The translations under genes and the position numbers were made by a program. DNA of 64,000 bases from Hydrogenoanaerobacterium saccharovorans (lineage in GTDB: Bacteria; Bacillota; Clostridia; Oscillospirales; Ruminococcaceae), in NCBI RefSeq assembly GCF_003814745.1, contig NZ_RKRD01000001.1:248001-312000 (forward strand), written 5' to 3'. Positions within the stretch are counted from its first letter, which is position 1, and every line of letters begins with the position of its first letter. Positions 44,018 through 52,208 of this stretch are shown piece by piece. Under the pieces are notes generated by a model that saw only the letters and a program-made list of their open reading frames with translations, was not told the DNA's origin and made no database searches.

Positions 44018-45082
44018 CTAAGCTTTTTGAATTGCCAATGTAAAGAGCCTATCGATCAGCTCGGAGTAAGGGATACCGGTTGCATCCATCAGTTTGGGAT
44101 ACATGCTGATGGAGGTAAAGCCCGGGATGGTGTTTGGCTCATTCAAAATAATTCCGCTGCCATCGCGTTTTACAAAAAAGTCAATGCGCGTAAGCCCCGA
44201 ACAACCCAGTGCACGGTAAGCTTTTGCCGCTGTCTCACGGATTTGTGCGGTTGTTTTTTCATCAATGCGCGCTGGAATATGCAGCTCTGACGCGGCATTT
44301 TGGTATTTCGCCTCGTAATCGTAGAACTCGTTGCAGGGTACAATTTCGCCTAAAACCGAAACAATGGTGTCATCGTTGCCCAATACGGCAGATTCTACCT
44401 CGGCACCGTCGATAAACTCTTCGACAACGGCTTTTTTATCGTGCTGAAACGCCAGCTCCAGCGCTGCTTTGAGCGAAGCCTTATCTTTTGCCTTCGAGAT
44501 ACCCACAGATGAACCTGCGTTAGCAGGCTTTACAAACATGGGGTACCCCAGTTTATAGGCAAGGTTTGCCTCGATTGTGTGAAAGTCTTTAAAATCTTGT
44601 TGCAGTACCGCACTCCACTTTGCCTGCGGAATGTCCGCATCTTCTAAAATAGTATGAGTTACGGCTTTATCCATGCACATAGCGCTGGCAAGAGGGTCGC
44701 AGCCTACATAGGGGATGCCTGCAATTTCAAAAAGCCCCTGAATGGTGCCGTCTTCTCCGTTTTTGCCGTGCAGAACAGGGAATACTGCGTCAAGGCGGAC
44801 AATTTCGTATGAAGATTCATGCAGTACAACAAGCCCATGGTGGCTGCGGTCGGGCGAGATGAACGCGGGGGTAACAAAGGCACTGTCTGCCCATTTATCT
44901 TCTTCAATCAGCTCAACAGGCCCGCTGTAGCGCAGCCAGCGCCCGTCGCGGGTGATGCCGAGCATAGTAATATCGTATTTGTCAGTAGGAGTGTTGCGGA
45001 TTACCGAGGAACCGGAGACGAGCGAAACCTCATGTTCGCTGGAAACGCCGCCGAAAATAATAGCGACAGAAAGCTTTGACAT
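44018..45082 (-). CDS. ddl: D-alanine-D-alanine ligase
   Basis: This 354-residue ATP-grasp enzyme joins two D-Ala for peptidoglycan. It shows FGGVSSEHEVSL at the N-terminus, GKNGEDGTIQG, the omega-loop FYDYEAKYQ typical of D-Ala rather than D-lactate ligases, and the metal-binding NEPNTIPGFT. The last is usually NEVNT; the metal ligands Glu and Asn are kept. It is longest-distance partner of the downstream racemase-like gene (167 bp gap). Confidence 0.95.
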   Translation of the reverse strand: MSKLSVAIIFGGVSSEHEVSLVSGSSVIRNTPTDKYDITMLGITRDGRWLRYSGPVELIEEDKWADSAFVTPAFISPDRSHHGLVVLHESSYEIVRLDAVFPVLHGKNGEDGTIQGLFEIAGIPYVGCDPLASAMCMDKAVTHTILEDADIPQAKWSAVLQQDFKDFHTIEANLAYKLGYPMFVKPANAGSSVGISKAKDKASLKAALELAFQHDKKAVVEEFIDGAEVESAVLGNDDTIVSVLGEIVPCNEFYDYEAKYQNAASELHIPARIDEKTTAQIRETAAKAYRALGCSGLTRIDFFVKRDGSGIILNEPNTIPGFTSISMYPKLMDATGIPYSELIDRLFTLAIQKA

Positions 45083-45150
45083 GGTTCGGTCACACCTTTA
45101 TAATTGTTTATGTTCAATGTTTCATGATAATGTATATCATACGATATTCT

Positions 45151-45180
45151 ATTCTAACATAAGAATATGCAAAAAATCAA
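45151..45180 (-). promoter_or_regulatory. Possible ddl promoter
   Basis: Minus-strand TTGATT (45180-45175), an 18-bp spacer and TAGAAT (45156-45151) lie about 70 bp before ddl. Confidence 0.45.
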
Positions 45181-45311
45181 TATTTTTGCCTTTAAAACCG
45201 CATGTTAAGCAGTTTTTTTACACATTTTATTCCGATATGTCATGGCTTGTACAACTGTGTGCGCTGCAGCGGCATATTCTTTGTTTAAAATGGCAAATTT
45301 GTAAATAATGA

Positions 45312-45340
45312 TTGACGGCTTGCACAGTGTGTGCTAAACT
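45312..45340 (+). promoter_or_regulatory. Promoter of the rpmG-secE-nusG-rplKA group
   Basis: TTGACG (45312-45317), a 17-bp spacer and TAAACT (45335-45340) lie about 100 bp before rpmG. The rest of the 356-bp gap from ddl is AT-rich without other clear signals. Confidence 0.7.
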
Positions 45341-45438
45341 GTTAAGTACCTCTAAAAGGTTTATTTTTTTATGTTCACTTTTAGTAGCGTTTCCTTTACG
45401 AGGGAGGCAAAAAATTCCGTCAATCAGGAGGTGCCGAT

Positions 45439-45588
45439 ATGAGGGTTAAAATTACATTAGCTTGCACAGAATGCAAACAGCGTAATTACAACACAAAGAA
45501 AAACAAGAAAAATGATCCTGACAGGCTCGAAATGAATAAGTATTGTAGATTCTGCAGGAAACACACAGCTCACAAAGAAACCAAGTAG
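45439..45588 (+). CDS. rpmG: Ribosomal protein L33
   Basis: A 49-residue ribosomal protein with the two Cys pairs of the zinc-binding L33 form (CTEC and CRFC). AGGAGG lies just upstream of the ATG. It is the usual first gene before secE and nusG. Confidence 0.95.
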   Translation: MRVKITLACTECKQRNYNTKKNKKNDPDRLEMNKYCRFCRKHTAHKETK

Positions 45589-45608
45589 GCGAAAGGAAGG
45601 ATTTAATT

Positions 45609-45842
45609 ATGGCTGAACAAGCGTCTAGTGAGAAAAAATCCAAGCCGGGTTTCTTTAAGAAAATGGGCAAATCATTTAAGGACATGAAGGGTGAAGTCAA
45701 AAAGATTGTGTGGCCAAGCAAAAGCTCCATTATCAACAACACCATTGTTGTTATTGTGGTTTGCTTAATTTTTGGCGCATTCATCTGGGGACTTGACGCT
45801 GTTCTTACAGGGTTGGTCCGATTAGTCCTAAATAACGCTTAA
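45609..45842 (+). CDS. secE: Preprotein translocase subunit SecE
   Basis: This 77-residue single-span SecE contains the conserved EVKKIVWPSK before one membrane helix (about 45-68). It stabilises SecY in the Sec channel. Confidence 0.95.
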   Translation: MAEQASSEKKSKPGFFKKMGKSFKDMKGEVKKIVWPSKSSIINNTIVVIVVCLIFGAFIWGLDAVLTGLVRLVLNNA

Positions 45843-45883
45843 ATCATAGTACAAAGATTTAACAGCGTGGAGGGATTTTAAGA

Positions 45884-46405
45884 ATGGCTGAAAACGCAAA
45901 ATGGTATGTCATCCACACTTACTCGGGTTACGAGAACAAGGTGGCGACAAATATTGAAAAGAGTGTCGAAAATCGCTCGTTGCAGGATTTGATACCCGAG
46001 GTGCGTGTACCGACGGAAACTGTAACGGAGATTAAAGACAACAAAAAGCGTGAAGTGGAACGCAAAATCTTTCCTGGCTATGTGCTTGTAAAAATGGTTC
46101 TGACAGACGACAGCTGGTATGTTGTGCGTAATACACGCGGCGTAACAGGCTTTGTAGGGCCTGCTTCCAAGCCCGTACCCTTAACCGACGAAGAGGTTGA
46201 GGCTTTGGGTGTAGAAGTAAAGCAGATAGAGGTGAATTACGCAGTAGGCAACATTGTTGCCATTGTGGATGGACCGCTGGAAGGCTTTACCGGTGTAGTG
46301 GAAGAACTGGATTTGGACAAGAACAAGGTAAAAGTTGTTGTATCTATGTTTGGACGCGAAACCCCCGTGGAGCTCGAACTTGACCAGGCGCAACTGGAAA
46401 ATTAA
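45884..46405 (+). CDS. nusG: Transcription elongation/termination factor NusG
   Basis: This 173-residue protein has the NGN domain (WYVIHTYSGYENKV to RNTRGVTGFVG) and a C-terminal KOW domain (NIVAIVDGPLEGFTGVV). The order secE-nusG-rplK is standard. Confidence 0.97.
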   Translation: MAENAKWYVIHTYSGYENKVATNIEKSVENRSLQDLIPEVRVPTETVTEIKDNKKREVERKIFPGYVLVKMVLTDDSWYVVRNTRGVTGFVGPASKPVPLTDEEVEALGVEVKQIEVNYAVGNIVAIVDGPLEGFTGVVEELDLDKNKVKVVVSMFGRETPVELELDQAQLEN

Positions 46406-46484
46406 TCTTTTAGTAGGAGTCGGGGCTTTAATCGAAGCGTCGGCCGTGCATGATAAATGCACAAACGTAGATTGTACTATTTTG

Positions 46485-46540
46485 TACAGTCTGTGGGAGG
46501 AATGAGTAGAGGTTCATTCCGCCATTTACCACGTAATCTA
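46485..46540 (+). promoter_or_regulatory. L1-binding autoregulatory leader upstream of rplK
   Basis: GTGG (46493-46496) and CCAC (46529-46532) close a stem with the asymmetric internal loop GA on the left and GCCATTTA on the right. The inner helix is GGAATGA/TCATTCC. The same GTGGGAGGA...CC...ACCAC plan recurs before rplA and matches the known L1 mRNA site. Confidence 0.75.
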
Positions 46541-46555
46541 TGGAGGTGCAAAACT

Positions 46556-46981
46556 ATGGCTCAAAAGGTAACAGGCTATATTAAGCTACAGATACCAGCC
46601 GGTAAAGCAACACCGGCACCACCGGTAGGCCCGGCGCTGGGTCAGCATGGTGTAAACATTATGTCTTTCACAAAGGAATTTAACGAGCGTACAAAGAACG
46701 ACATCGGTCTTATTATCCCTGTCGTTATCACTGTGTATGCAGATCGCTCCTTCACCTTTGTAACCAAAACACCGCCGGCTGCGGTTCTCATTAAAAAAGA
46801 GTGCAAAATCGAGACAGCTTCCGGTGTACCAAACAAGACAAAGGTAGCTAAAATCACCAAGGAGCAGGTCAGAAAAATTGCTGAAATGAAAATGCCCGAC
46901 CTCAATGCTGCATCTGTTGAAACAGCAATGAGCATGATTGCCGGTACATGCCGCAGCATGGGTATTGTAGTAGAAGACTAA
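46556..46981 (+). CDS. rplK: Ribosomal protein L11
   Basis: The 141-residue L11 begins AQKVTGYIKLQIPAGKATP and shows the GPALGQHGVNIMSF and MSMIAGTCRSMGI segments. I use the ATG at 46556 behind TGGAGG. An in-frame start 99 bp upstream would run through the L1 leader and is rejected. Confidence 0.97.
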   Translation: MAQKVTGYIKLQIPAGKATPAPPVGPALGQHGVNIMSFTKEFNERTKNDIGLIIPVVITVYADRSFTFVTKTPPAAVLIKKECKIETASGVPNKTKVAKITKEQVRKIAEMKMPDLNAASVETAMSMIAGTCRSMGIVVED

Positions 46982-46985
46982 TGTT

Positions 46986-47026
46986 CTCAGGTGGGAGGAA
47001 ACCAATCCGTAAATACCACTTCTGAG
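46986..47026 (+). promoter_or_regulatory. Second L1-binding leader, between rplK and rplA
   Basis: The outer stem CTCAG/CTGAG and GTGG/CCAC enclose an internal loop GA opposite GTAAATA and an inner GGA/TCC helix. It is the compact version of the element before rplK and ends next to the rplA ribosome site. Confidence 0.78.
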
Positions 47027-47040
47027 GGAGGAGAACTAGT

Positions 47041-47736
47041 ATGAAACATGGAAAAAAATATATTGACAGTGCTAAGCTGATAGATCGCTCTAAGCTGTAT
47101 GAGGCTTCTGAGGCTCTTGATCTTTGCACAAAAACAGCGAAAGCAAAGTTTGACGAAACCATTGAAATGCACGTTAGACTGGGCGTAGATTCCCGTCAGG
47201 CTGACCAGCAGGTTAGAGGCGCGGTTGTACTGCCCCACGGAACAGGTAAGCATGTTCGCGTTTGCGTTTTTGCAAAAGGTGATGCTGCAAAAGCTGCTGA
47301 GGCAGCAGGTGCAGAAATTGTAGGTGCCGAAGATTTGATGGCACGCATTCAGAACGAGAACTTCTTGGATTTTGACTTGGTTATCGCAACACCTGACATG
47401 ATGGGTATTGTTGGTCGTCTCGGTAAAATCCTTGGCCCCCGTAAACTGATGCCAAACCCCAAAGCCGGTACTGTTACACCCGATGTTGCGAGAGCAATTA
47501 CTGAGGCAAAAGCAGGTAAGATTGAGTATCGTTTGGACAAAACAAACATTGTTCACTGCCCGATCGGCAAAGCAAGCTTTGGTGTTGAGAAACTTCAGCA
47601 GAACTTTGATGCTTTGATGGGCGCTCTTGTAAAAGCCAAACCGGCTGCTACAAAAGGCCAGTACATCAAATCCTGTGCGGTATCTCCAACAATGGGCCCC
47701 GGCGTTAAGATTAATACTTCTAAGTACGGCGCATAA
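47041..47736 (+). CDS. rplA: Ribosomal protein L1
   Basis: The 231-residue L1 forms the stalk on the 50S subunit and represses its own mRNA. It shows GKILGPRKLMPNPKAGTVT and GKASFG-type segments. The gene is followed by a terminator. Confidence 0.97.
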   Translation: MKHGKKYIDSAKLIDRSKLYEASEALDLCTKTAKAKFDETIEMHVRLGVDSRQADQQVRGAVVLPHGTGKHVRVCVFAKGDAAKAAEAAGAEIVGAEDLMARIQNENFLDFDLVIATPDMMGIVGRLGKILGPRKLMPNPKAGTVTPDVARAITEAKAGKIEYRLDKTNIVHCPIGKASFGVEKLQQNFDALMGALVKAKPAATKGQYIKSCAVSPTMGPGVKINTSKYGA

Positions 47737-47743
47737 AGCTTTC

Positions 47744-47780
47744 GAGTGCTCTCCATCGCAAGTTGGGGGGCGCTTTTCTT
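47744..47780 (+). terminator. Terminator after rplA
   Basis: AGTGCTCTCC pairs with GGGGGGCGCT through several G-T pairs, followed by TTTCTTATTTTT. Confidence 0.7.
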
Positions 47781-47797
47781 ATTTTTAAAAATAATGC

Positions 47798-47826
47798 TTG
47801 ACAAAACCCCTAAAACAGCTTATACT
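47798..47826 (+). promoter_or_regulatory. Promoter of rplJ-rplL
   Basis: TTGACA (47798-47803), a 17-bp spacer and TATACT (47821-47826) match sigma-A consensus. Confidence 0.85.
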
Positions 47827-47829
47827 AAT

Positions 47830-47980
47830 AAAGCTGTCATAGTTCCATAGACAGCAGGTGTCGTAAGACATAATGGGTAACCGCCTGCCGAGGAAAGAAT
47901 GATCGAACAAAACAAGGTTTGTGTTGATTGATTGTGCTCTTTCTGCGGTGGATGCGGAAGGAGTTTTTTTATTGCCCAAA
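47830..47980 (+). ncRNA. Ribosomal protein L10 leader
   Basis: This is the L10-binding leader of Firmicutes. The segments CAGCAGGTG and CCGCCTGCCGAGG flank the central arm. The leader ends in an attenuator-like hairpin, CTCTTTCTGC with GCGGAAGGAG, followed by seven T. L10-L12 binding is expected to promote termination. Confidence 0.85.
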
Positions 47981-48055
47981 AATGCGTTTAAAATCATTTT
48001 GTTTTACTAAGTGATTTTGATAGATATATTTCGTTATATCAGGAGGTGAACGATT

Positions 48056-48556
48056 TTGCCAAGTGAGAAAGTATTACAAGACAAAAAGGAAATTGTAGCG
48101 GCACTGAAAGAAAAACTAAATGGCGCTGCTGCAGGCGTTGTGGTTGACTATAAAGGTATTTCTGTTACCAACGATACAAAGCTTCGTAAAGAGCTGCGTG
48201 AGGCTGGTGTTGAGTACAAAGTAGTAAAAAACACATTGCTGAGATTTGCTGCACAAGATACAGGTTTGGCTGATATCTGCTCTGTATTAGAGGGAACAAC
48301 CGCTCTTGCTGTATCCACAGATGATGCGGTTGCACCTGCAAAAATTCTGGGTAAATATGCAGAAGAATCGAAAGGTAAATTCACTATTAAAGCTGGCTTT
48401 ATGGATGGTCAAGCAATTTCCGTTGAGGAAGTTATGGCTCTGTCCAAACTGCCAAGCAAAGAGCAGCTCCTCTGCATGCTGCTTAGCGCGCTTAACGGTA
48501 ACATCCGTGGTTTGGCTGTTGCTCTTAACGCAATCGCAGAAAAAGAACCCGCATAA
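48056..48556 (+). CDS. rplJ: Ribosomal protein L10
   Basis: The 166-residue L10 anchors the L7/L12 stalk. It begins with a TTG codon behind AGGAGGTGAA and shows GAAAGVVVDYKGISV and EYKVVKNTLLRFA. The leader upstream supports its identity. Confidence 0.96.
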   Translation: MPSEKVLQDKKEIVAALKEKLNGAAAGVVVDYKGISVTNDTKLRKELREAGVEYKVVKNTLLRFAAQDTGLADICSVLEGTTALAVSTDDAVAPAKILGKYAEESKGKFTIKAGFMDGQAISVEEVMALSKLPSKEQLLCMLLSALNGNIRGLAVALNAIAEKEPA

Positions 48557-48632
48557 CAATCGGTTATGCAACATAAGCGCAATAAGCGCATCGCATCGTT
48601 GAATGCGAAATAATATTAGGAGGTAAGCTAAC

Positions 48633-49010
48633 ATGGCTTCTGAGAAAATTTTAAAATTTGTTGAAGAAATCAAAACTCTGACTGTTCTCGAACTTTCTGA
48701 GCTCGTAAAAGCAATCGAGGAGGAATTCGGCGTTTCTGCTGCTGCTCCTGTTATGATGGCTGGTGGTGCTGCTCCTGCTGCTGCAGCTGCTGAAGAAAAA
48801 ACCGAATTCGACGTTATCCTCACCAGTGCTGGCGGCTCTAAAATGGGCGTAATCAAACTGGTTAAAGATATGACCGGTTTGGGCTTGAAAGAGGCAAAAG
48901 AGATTGTTGACGGTGCTCCCAAAACAATTAAAGAGGGCGTTTCCAAAGCTGATGCTGACGAGATGAAAGCAAAGCTGGAAGAGGCTGGCGCAACCGTAGA
49001 ACTGAAATAA
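48633..49010 (+). CDS. rplL: Ribosomal protein L7/L12
   Basis: The 125-residue stalk protein has an N-terminal dimerisation helix pair, an Ala-rich hinge (about 35-55) and the C-terminal factor-binding domain (KMGVIKLVKDMTGLGLKEAK). AGGAGG precedes it. A terminator follows, and rpoB is not next. Confidence 0.97.
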   Translation: MASEKILKFVEEIKTLTVLELSELVKAIEEEFGVSAAAPVMMAGGAAPAAAAAEEKTEFDVILTSAGGSKMGVIKLVKDMTGLGLKEAKEIVDGAPKTIKEGVSKADADEMKAKLEEAGATVELK

Positions 49011-49028
49011 TTCGGTTTTATATTGTCT

Positions 49029-49066
49029 TTTTAAGGCGAGTACTTTTGTACTCGCCTTTTTCTTAT
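49029..49066 (+). terminator. Terminator after rplL
   Basis: AAGGCGAGTAC and GTACTCGCCTT form an 11-bp stem followed by TTTTCTT. Confidence 0.9.
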
Positions 49067-49237
49067 AAATTTATATTTATCAGGCATTGTGTGTATTATA
49101 TTTTGTTATGTATGTGTTTCTAAAAGATAGATACCGTCATATTGTAAATAAATTGTAAACAAAAAAGACAAGTCATCGCTTTAATGCGGTAAAATGTGAT
49201 ATAATGTCAAGAATAATATTTGTCTAGGAGGGGCTGT

Positions 49238-50767
49238 ATGAGTACTAAGGAGGTTATGATGCTTATTTCCATGATCGGCTATTTGTTGCTGATTGTGGCG
49301 ATTGGTATACTATTTGGCAAGCATAATAAAACAAGTGAAGAGTTTTACATAGGGGGGCGCGGGCTTGGCCCTTGGGTAACTGCGATGAGCGCAGAGGCGA
49401 GCGATATGAGCGGATGGCTTTTGATGGGTCTGCCTGGGCTTGCTTACGCCACAGGCCTTGCCGATGCTGCATGGACTGCGGTTGGTTTGGCATTGGGTAC
49501 CTATCTAAACTGGGTATTTACCGCACGCCCTTTGCGTATTTATACGCAAGTTGCAAAAAACTCAATTACCGTACCGGATTATTTCTCGAACCGTTTTCAT
49601 GACAGTAAAAAGATATTAATGAACATAGCGGCATTGTTCATTTTACTATTTTTCGTCGTGTATACAGCATCGGGCTTTGTGGCATGCGGTAAGCTGTTTG
49701 CATCGCTTTTTGGCTTTAATTATGCAGCTTCTATGGTTGTATCGGCAATTATTGTTGTGGTGTACACAGTTGTGGGGGGCTTTTTGGCAGAAAGTGTTGT
49801 TGACTTTGTGCAGGGTACACTCATGTTTGTGGTGCTCATTACAATTGTTACCATTGGCGCAAACGCTGCGGGCGGTTTTGCACAGGTGATTGCAGATGGC
49901 AGTGCGCGCGAAGGCTACCTCAGCCTGTTCCAAATCAACAGTTTAGAAACAGGGGCTGCATTGAACTTTGATATTATTAAAATACTGTCTGGCTTGGCAT
50001 GGGGATTGGGCTATTTTGGTATGCCGCACGTCTTGCTACGATTTATGGCAATCCGAGATGCCCGCGAGTTGAAAAAATCCCGTCGCATTGGTTCCACCTG
50101 GTGCGTGATTTCGCTTATAATGGCAGTATTAATCGGTATTATTGGTAGGGCATTGTATCCTACTTTGCTAGCAGGTGCCGCAGTAGAGAATATTTTTATC
50201 GAAATGTGCAAACGCCTGCTGGATACGGGATTACTGCCGATTCTAGCCGGAGTGATGCTGTGCGGCATCCTTGCAGCACAAATCAGTTCATCCGATTCTC
50301 AGCTGCTTCTTGCATCTTCTGCGGTGGCACAAAACTTTTTTAAGGGCTTAGTTAAGCCAAAAGCAACCGAAAAAGAAATTATGAAGGTATCCCGCATCAC
50401 GTTGGTTTCGGTTGCAGTGGTTGCGGCATTGTTTGCACTTAACCCTAACAGCTCGGTATTCCGAATCGTATCGTTTGCGTGGGCGGGTTTTGGTGCAACA
50501 TTTGGGCCGCTTATCATCTTTTCGCTCTACTGGAAACGCATCAACCTTGCAGGCGCAATTGCCGGTATGGTAGGCGGCGGTGTAACGGTCGTATTATGGA
50601 AGGTACTGATATCAAAACTGGGCGGTATTTTTTCTGTATATGAACTGCTGCCTGCGTTTATTGTTTCTTGCTTGTGCATTTATATTGTAAGCAAAGTAAC
50701 CGCTGAGCCAAGCAAAGAGATTTATGCAGAATTTGAAGAATACAAGCGAATGATGAAAGAGCAGTAG
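49238..50767 (+). CDS. putP: Sodium/proline symporter PutP-like
   Basis: This 509-residue member of the sodium:solute symporter family has about 13 membrane segments. EEFYIGGRGLGPWVTAMSAEASDMSGWLLMG is the sodium-site region typical of PutP, and WGLGYFGMPHVLLRFMAI is also PutP-like. Its substrate is probably L-proline. The ATG at 49238 has AGGAGGGG upstream; a TTG 18 bp earlier overlaps it. Confidence 0.92.
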   Translation: MSTKEVMMLISMIGYLLLIVAIGILFGKHNKTSEEFYIGGRGLGPWVTAMSAEASDMSGWLLMGLPGLAYATGLADAAWTAVGLALGTYLNWVFTARPLRIYTQVAKNSITVPDYFSNRFHDSKKILMNIAALFILLFFVVYTASGFVACGKLFASLFGFNYAASMVVSAIIVVVYTVVGGFLAESVVDFVQGTLMFVVLITIVTIGANAAGGFAQVIADGSAREGYLSLFQINSLETGAALNFDIIKILSGLAWGLGYFGMPHVLLRFMAIRDARELKKSRRIGSTWCVISLIMAVLIGIIGRALYPTLLAGAAVENIFIEMCKRLLDTGLLPILAGVMLCGILAAQISSSDSQLLLASSAVAQNFFKGLVKPKATEKEIMKVSRITLVSVAVVAALFALNPNSSVFRIVSFAWAGFGATFGPLIIFSLYWKRINLAGAIAGMVGGGVTVVLWKVLISKLGGIFSVYELLPAFIVSCLCIYIVSKVTAEPSKEIYAEFEEYKRMMKEQ

Positions 50768-50773
50768 TAGAAA

Positions 50774-50808
50774 AGAGGGTTCACCGTGCTGCGGTGGGCC
50801 CTTTTTGC
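50774..50808 (+). terminator. Terminator after putP
   Basis: AGGGTTCACCG pairs with CGGTGGGCCCT around TGCTG, then TTTTT. Confidence 0.8.
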
Positions 50809-50892
50809 AATATAAGGTAAACCGCTCTTTCCTAATATTAAGTTTCGCGCTATAATAAATGTATGAAATAGTAAGATTGAGAGGGCAGATAC

Positions 50893-51663
50893 ATGAAAGT
50901 TTTGGCTATCGGGGATGTTGTAGGGCAGGCGGGCTGTGATATGGTACGGCAGCATCTCTATAAAATAAAAAGTGAACATAAAATCGACTTGTGTATTGCA
51001 AACGGTGAGAATTCTGCAGAGGGCAATGGTATTCTGCCGAGCTCTGCAAGTGCTTTGTTTGAAGCAGGGGTAGATGTTATCACTACCGGTAACCATGGTC
51101 TGCGTCGCCGCGAAATTAATGACCTGCTTGATCAAAATATTGGGGTGATTCGCCCTGCAAACTATCACCCTACCGCGCATGGCTTTGGCTATTACATCTA
51201 CGATATGCTGTCCTACCGTGTGGCAATCATCAATCTGCAAGGCGTAGTGTATATGGAAAATCTCGAAAATCCGTTTGAATGCATGGACAGGCTGTTGTCT
51301 GAGATTGATGCTACAGTAAAAATTGTAGATTTTCATGCAGAAGCCACCAGTGAAAAACTGGCAATGGGCTATTATCTCGACGGCAGAGTCAGCTTGCTTT
51401 TTGGTACGCACACGCATGTGCAAACAGCAGATGAGCAAATTTACCCGCAGGGGATGGGTTACATTACCGATTTAGGTATGTGCGGCCCCAGTGTGTCGGT
51501 TCTGGGGGTGAAGCCGGAACTTGCCATCCGTAGGCTGAAGACACACCTGCCCACCCGCTTTGATAATGCCGATGGAGCATGCCAAATCAACGGAATTGTT
51601 GCCGAAATAAATGAGAAGACTGGCAAAACGACTAAAATTTATAGAGTTTCCATAAAAGAATAA
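50893..51663 (+). CDS. ymdB: YmdB-family metallophosphoesterase
   Basis: This 256-residue phosphoesterase resembles YmdB, a 2',3'-cAMP phosphodiesterase that affects biofilm and motility in Bacillus. Metal-binding residues are visible in AIGDVVGQAG, NGENSAEG, TTGNHGLR, DFHAEATSEK and GTHTHVQTADE. It is followed 120 bp later by spoVS, a conserved neighbourhood. Confidence 0.92.
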   Translation: MKVLAIGDVVGQAGCDMVRQHLYKIKSEHKIDLCIANGENSAEGNGILPSSASALFEAGVDVITTGNHGLRRREINDLLDQNIGVIRPANYHPTAHGFGYYIYDMLSYRVAIINLQGVVYMENLENPFECMDRLLSEIDATVKIVDFHAEATSEKLAMGYYLDGRVSLLFGTHTHVQTADEQIYPQGMGYITDLGMCGPSVSVLGVKPELAIRRLKTHLPTRFDNADGACQINGIVAEINEKTGKTTKIYRVSIKE

Positions 51664-51783
51664 TGAAAATTTCCTATATTTTACTTGCAACTTTTTCCAA
51701 AATGCTATATGATAGGAATAAGCAAATTGTCTGAAAGTGTGGTATTATCTTACATCGTGCGGTATTAGCAGGAGGGATTCAAC

Positions 51784-52044
51784 ATGGAAGTGCTAAAAGT
51801 TTCGGCAAGATCTGTTCCAAACTCTGTAGCAGGTGCAATAGCGGGTGTAATCCGAGAAAAGGGTGCGGTAGAGGTTCAAGCTGTGGGTGCTGGTGCATCC
51901 AATCAGGCGATAAAAGCTGTGGCGATTGCAAGAGGTTATCTTGCTCCCGCCGGCATTGATCTCATCTGTATCCCCGCTTTTGTCAATGTGGTAATCGATT
52001 CGGAAGAGCGTACAGCAATTAAACTGATTGTAGAGCCCCGGTAA
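51784..52044 (+). CDS. spoVS: Stage V sporulation protein S
   Basis: The 86-residue Alba-like protein SpoVS begins MEVLKVSARSVPNSVAGAIAG and ends IDSEERTAIKLIVEP. It is very conserved and needed for proper spore-coat stage and septation in Bacillus. AGGAGGG precedes the ATG. Confidence 0.96.
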   Translation: MEVLKVSARSVPNSVAGAIAGVIREKGAVEVQAVGAGASNQAIKAVAIARGYLAPAGIDLICIPAFVNVVIDSEERTAIKLIVEPR

Positions 52045-52075
52045 TTACCAAAAACTAGCTGAAAACAGCACAGCA

Positions 52076-52112
52076 TTGCGGCAAAGCCCAAAATAGGCTT
52101 TGCCGCTTTTCC
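52076..52112 (+). terminator. Terminator after spoVS
   Basis: GCGGCAAAGCC and GGCTTTGCCGC form a perfect 11-bp stem followed by TTTT. Confidence 0.9.
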
Positions 52113-52208
52113 ATGTAAACAGTAAATAAGAACATTTGGTACTTGTTCTAAGTTGCAAAATGGGGTAAAATAAAGGGTACTAAAGATGTTTGCTTATTGG
52201 AGGAACCT

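Noticed and set aside
46457..46555. Longer L11 protein starting 33 codons upstream
   Set aside because: The extra segment overlaps the L1 leader hairpin, lacks L11 similarity, and the ATG at 46556 has a good ribosome site.
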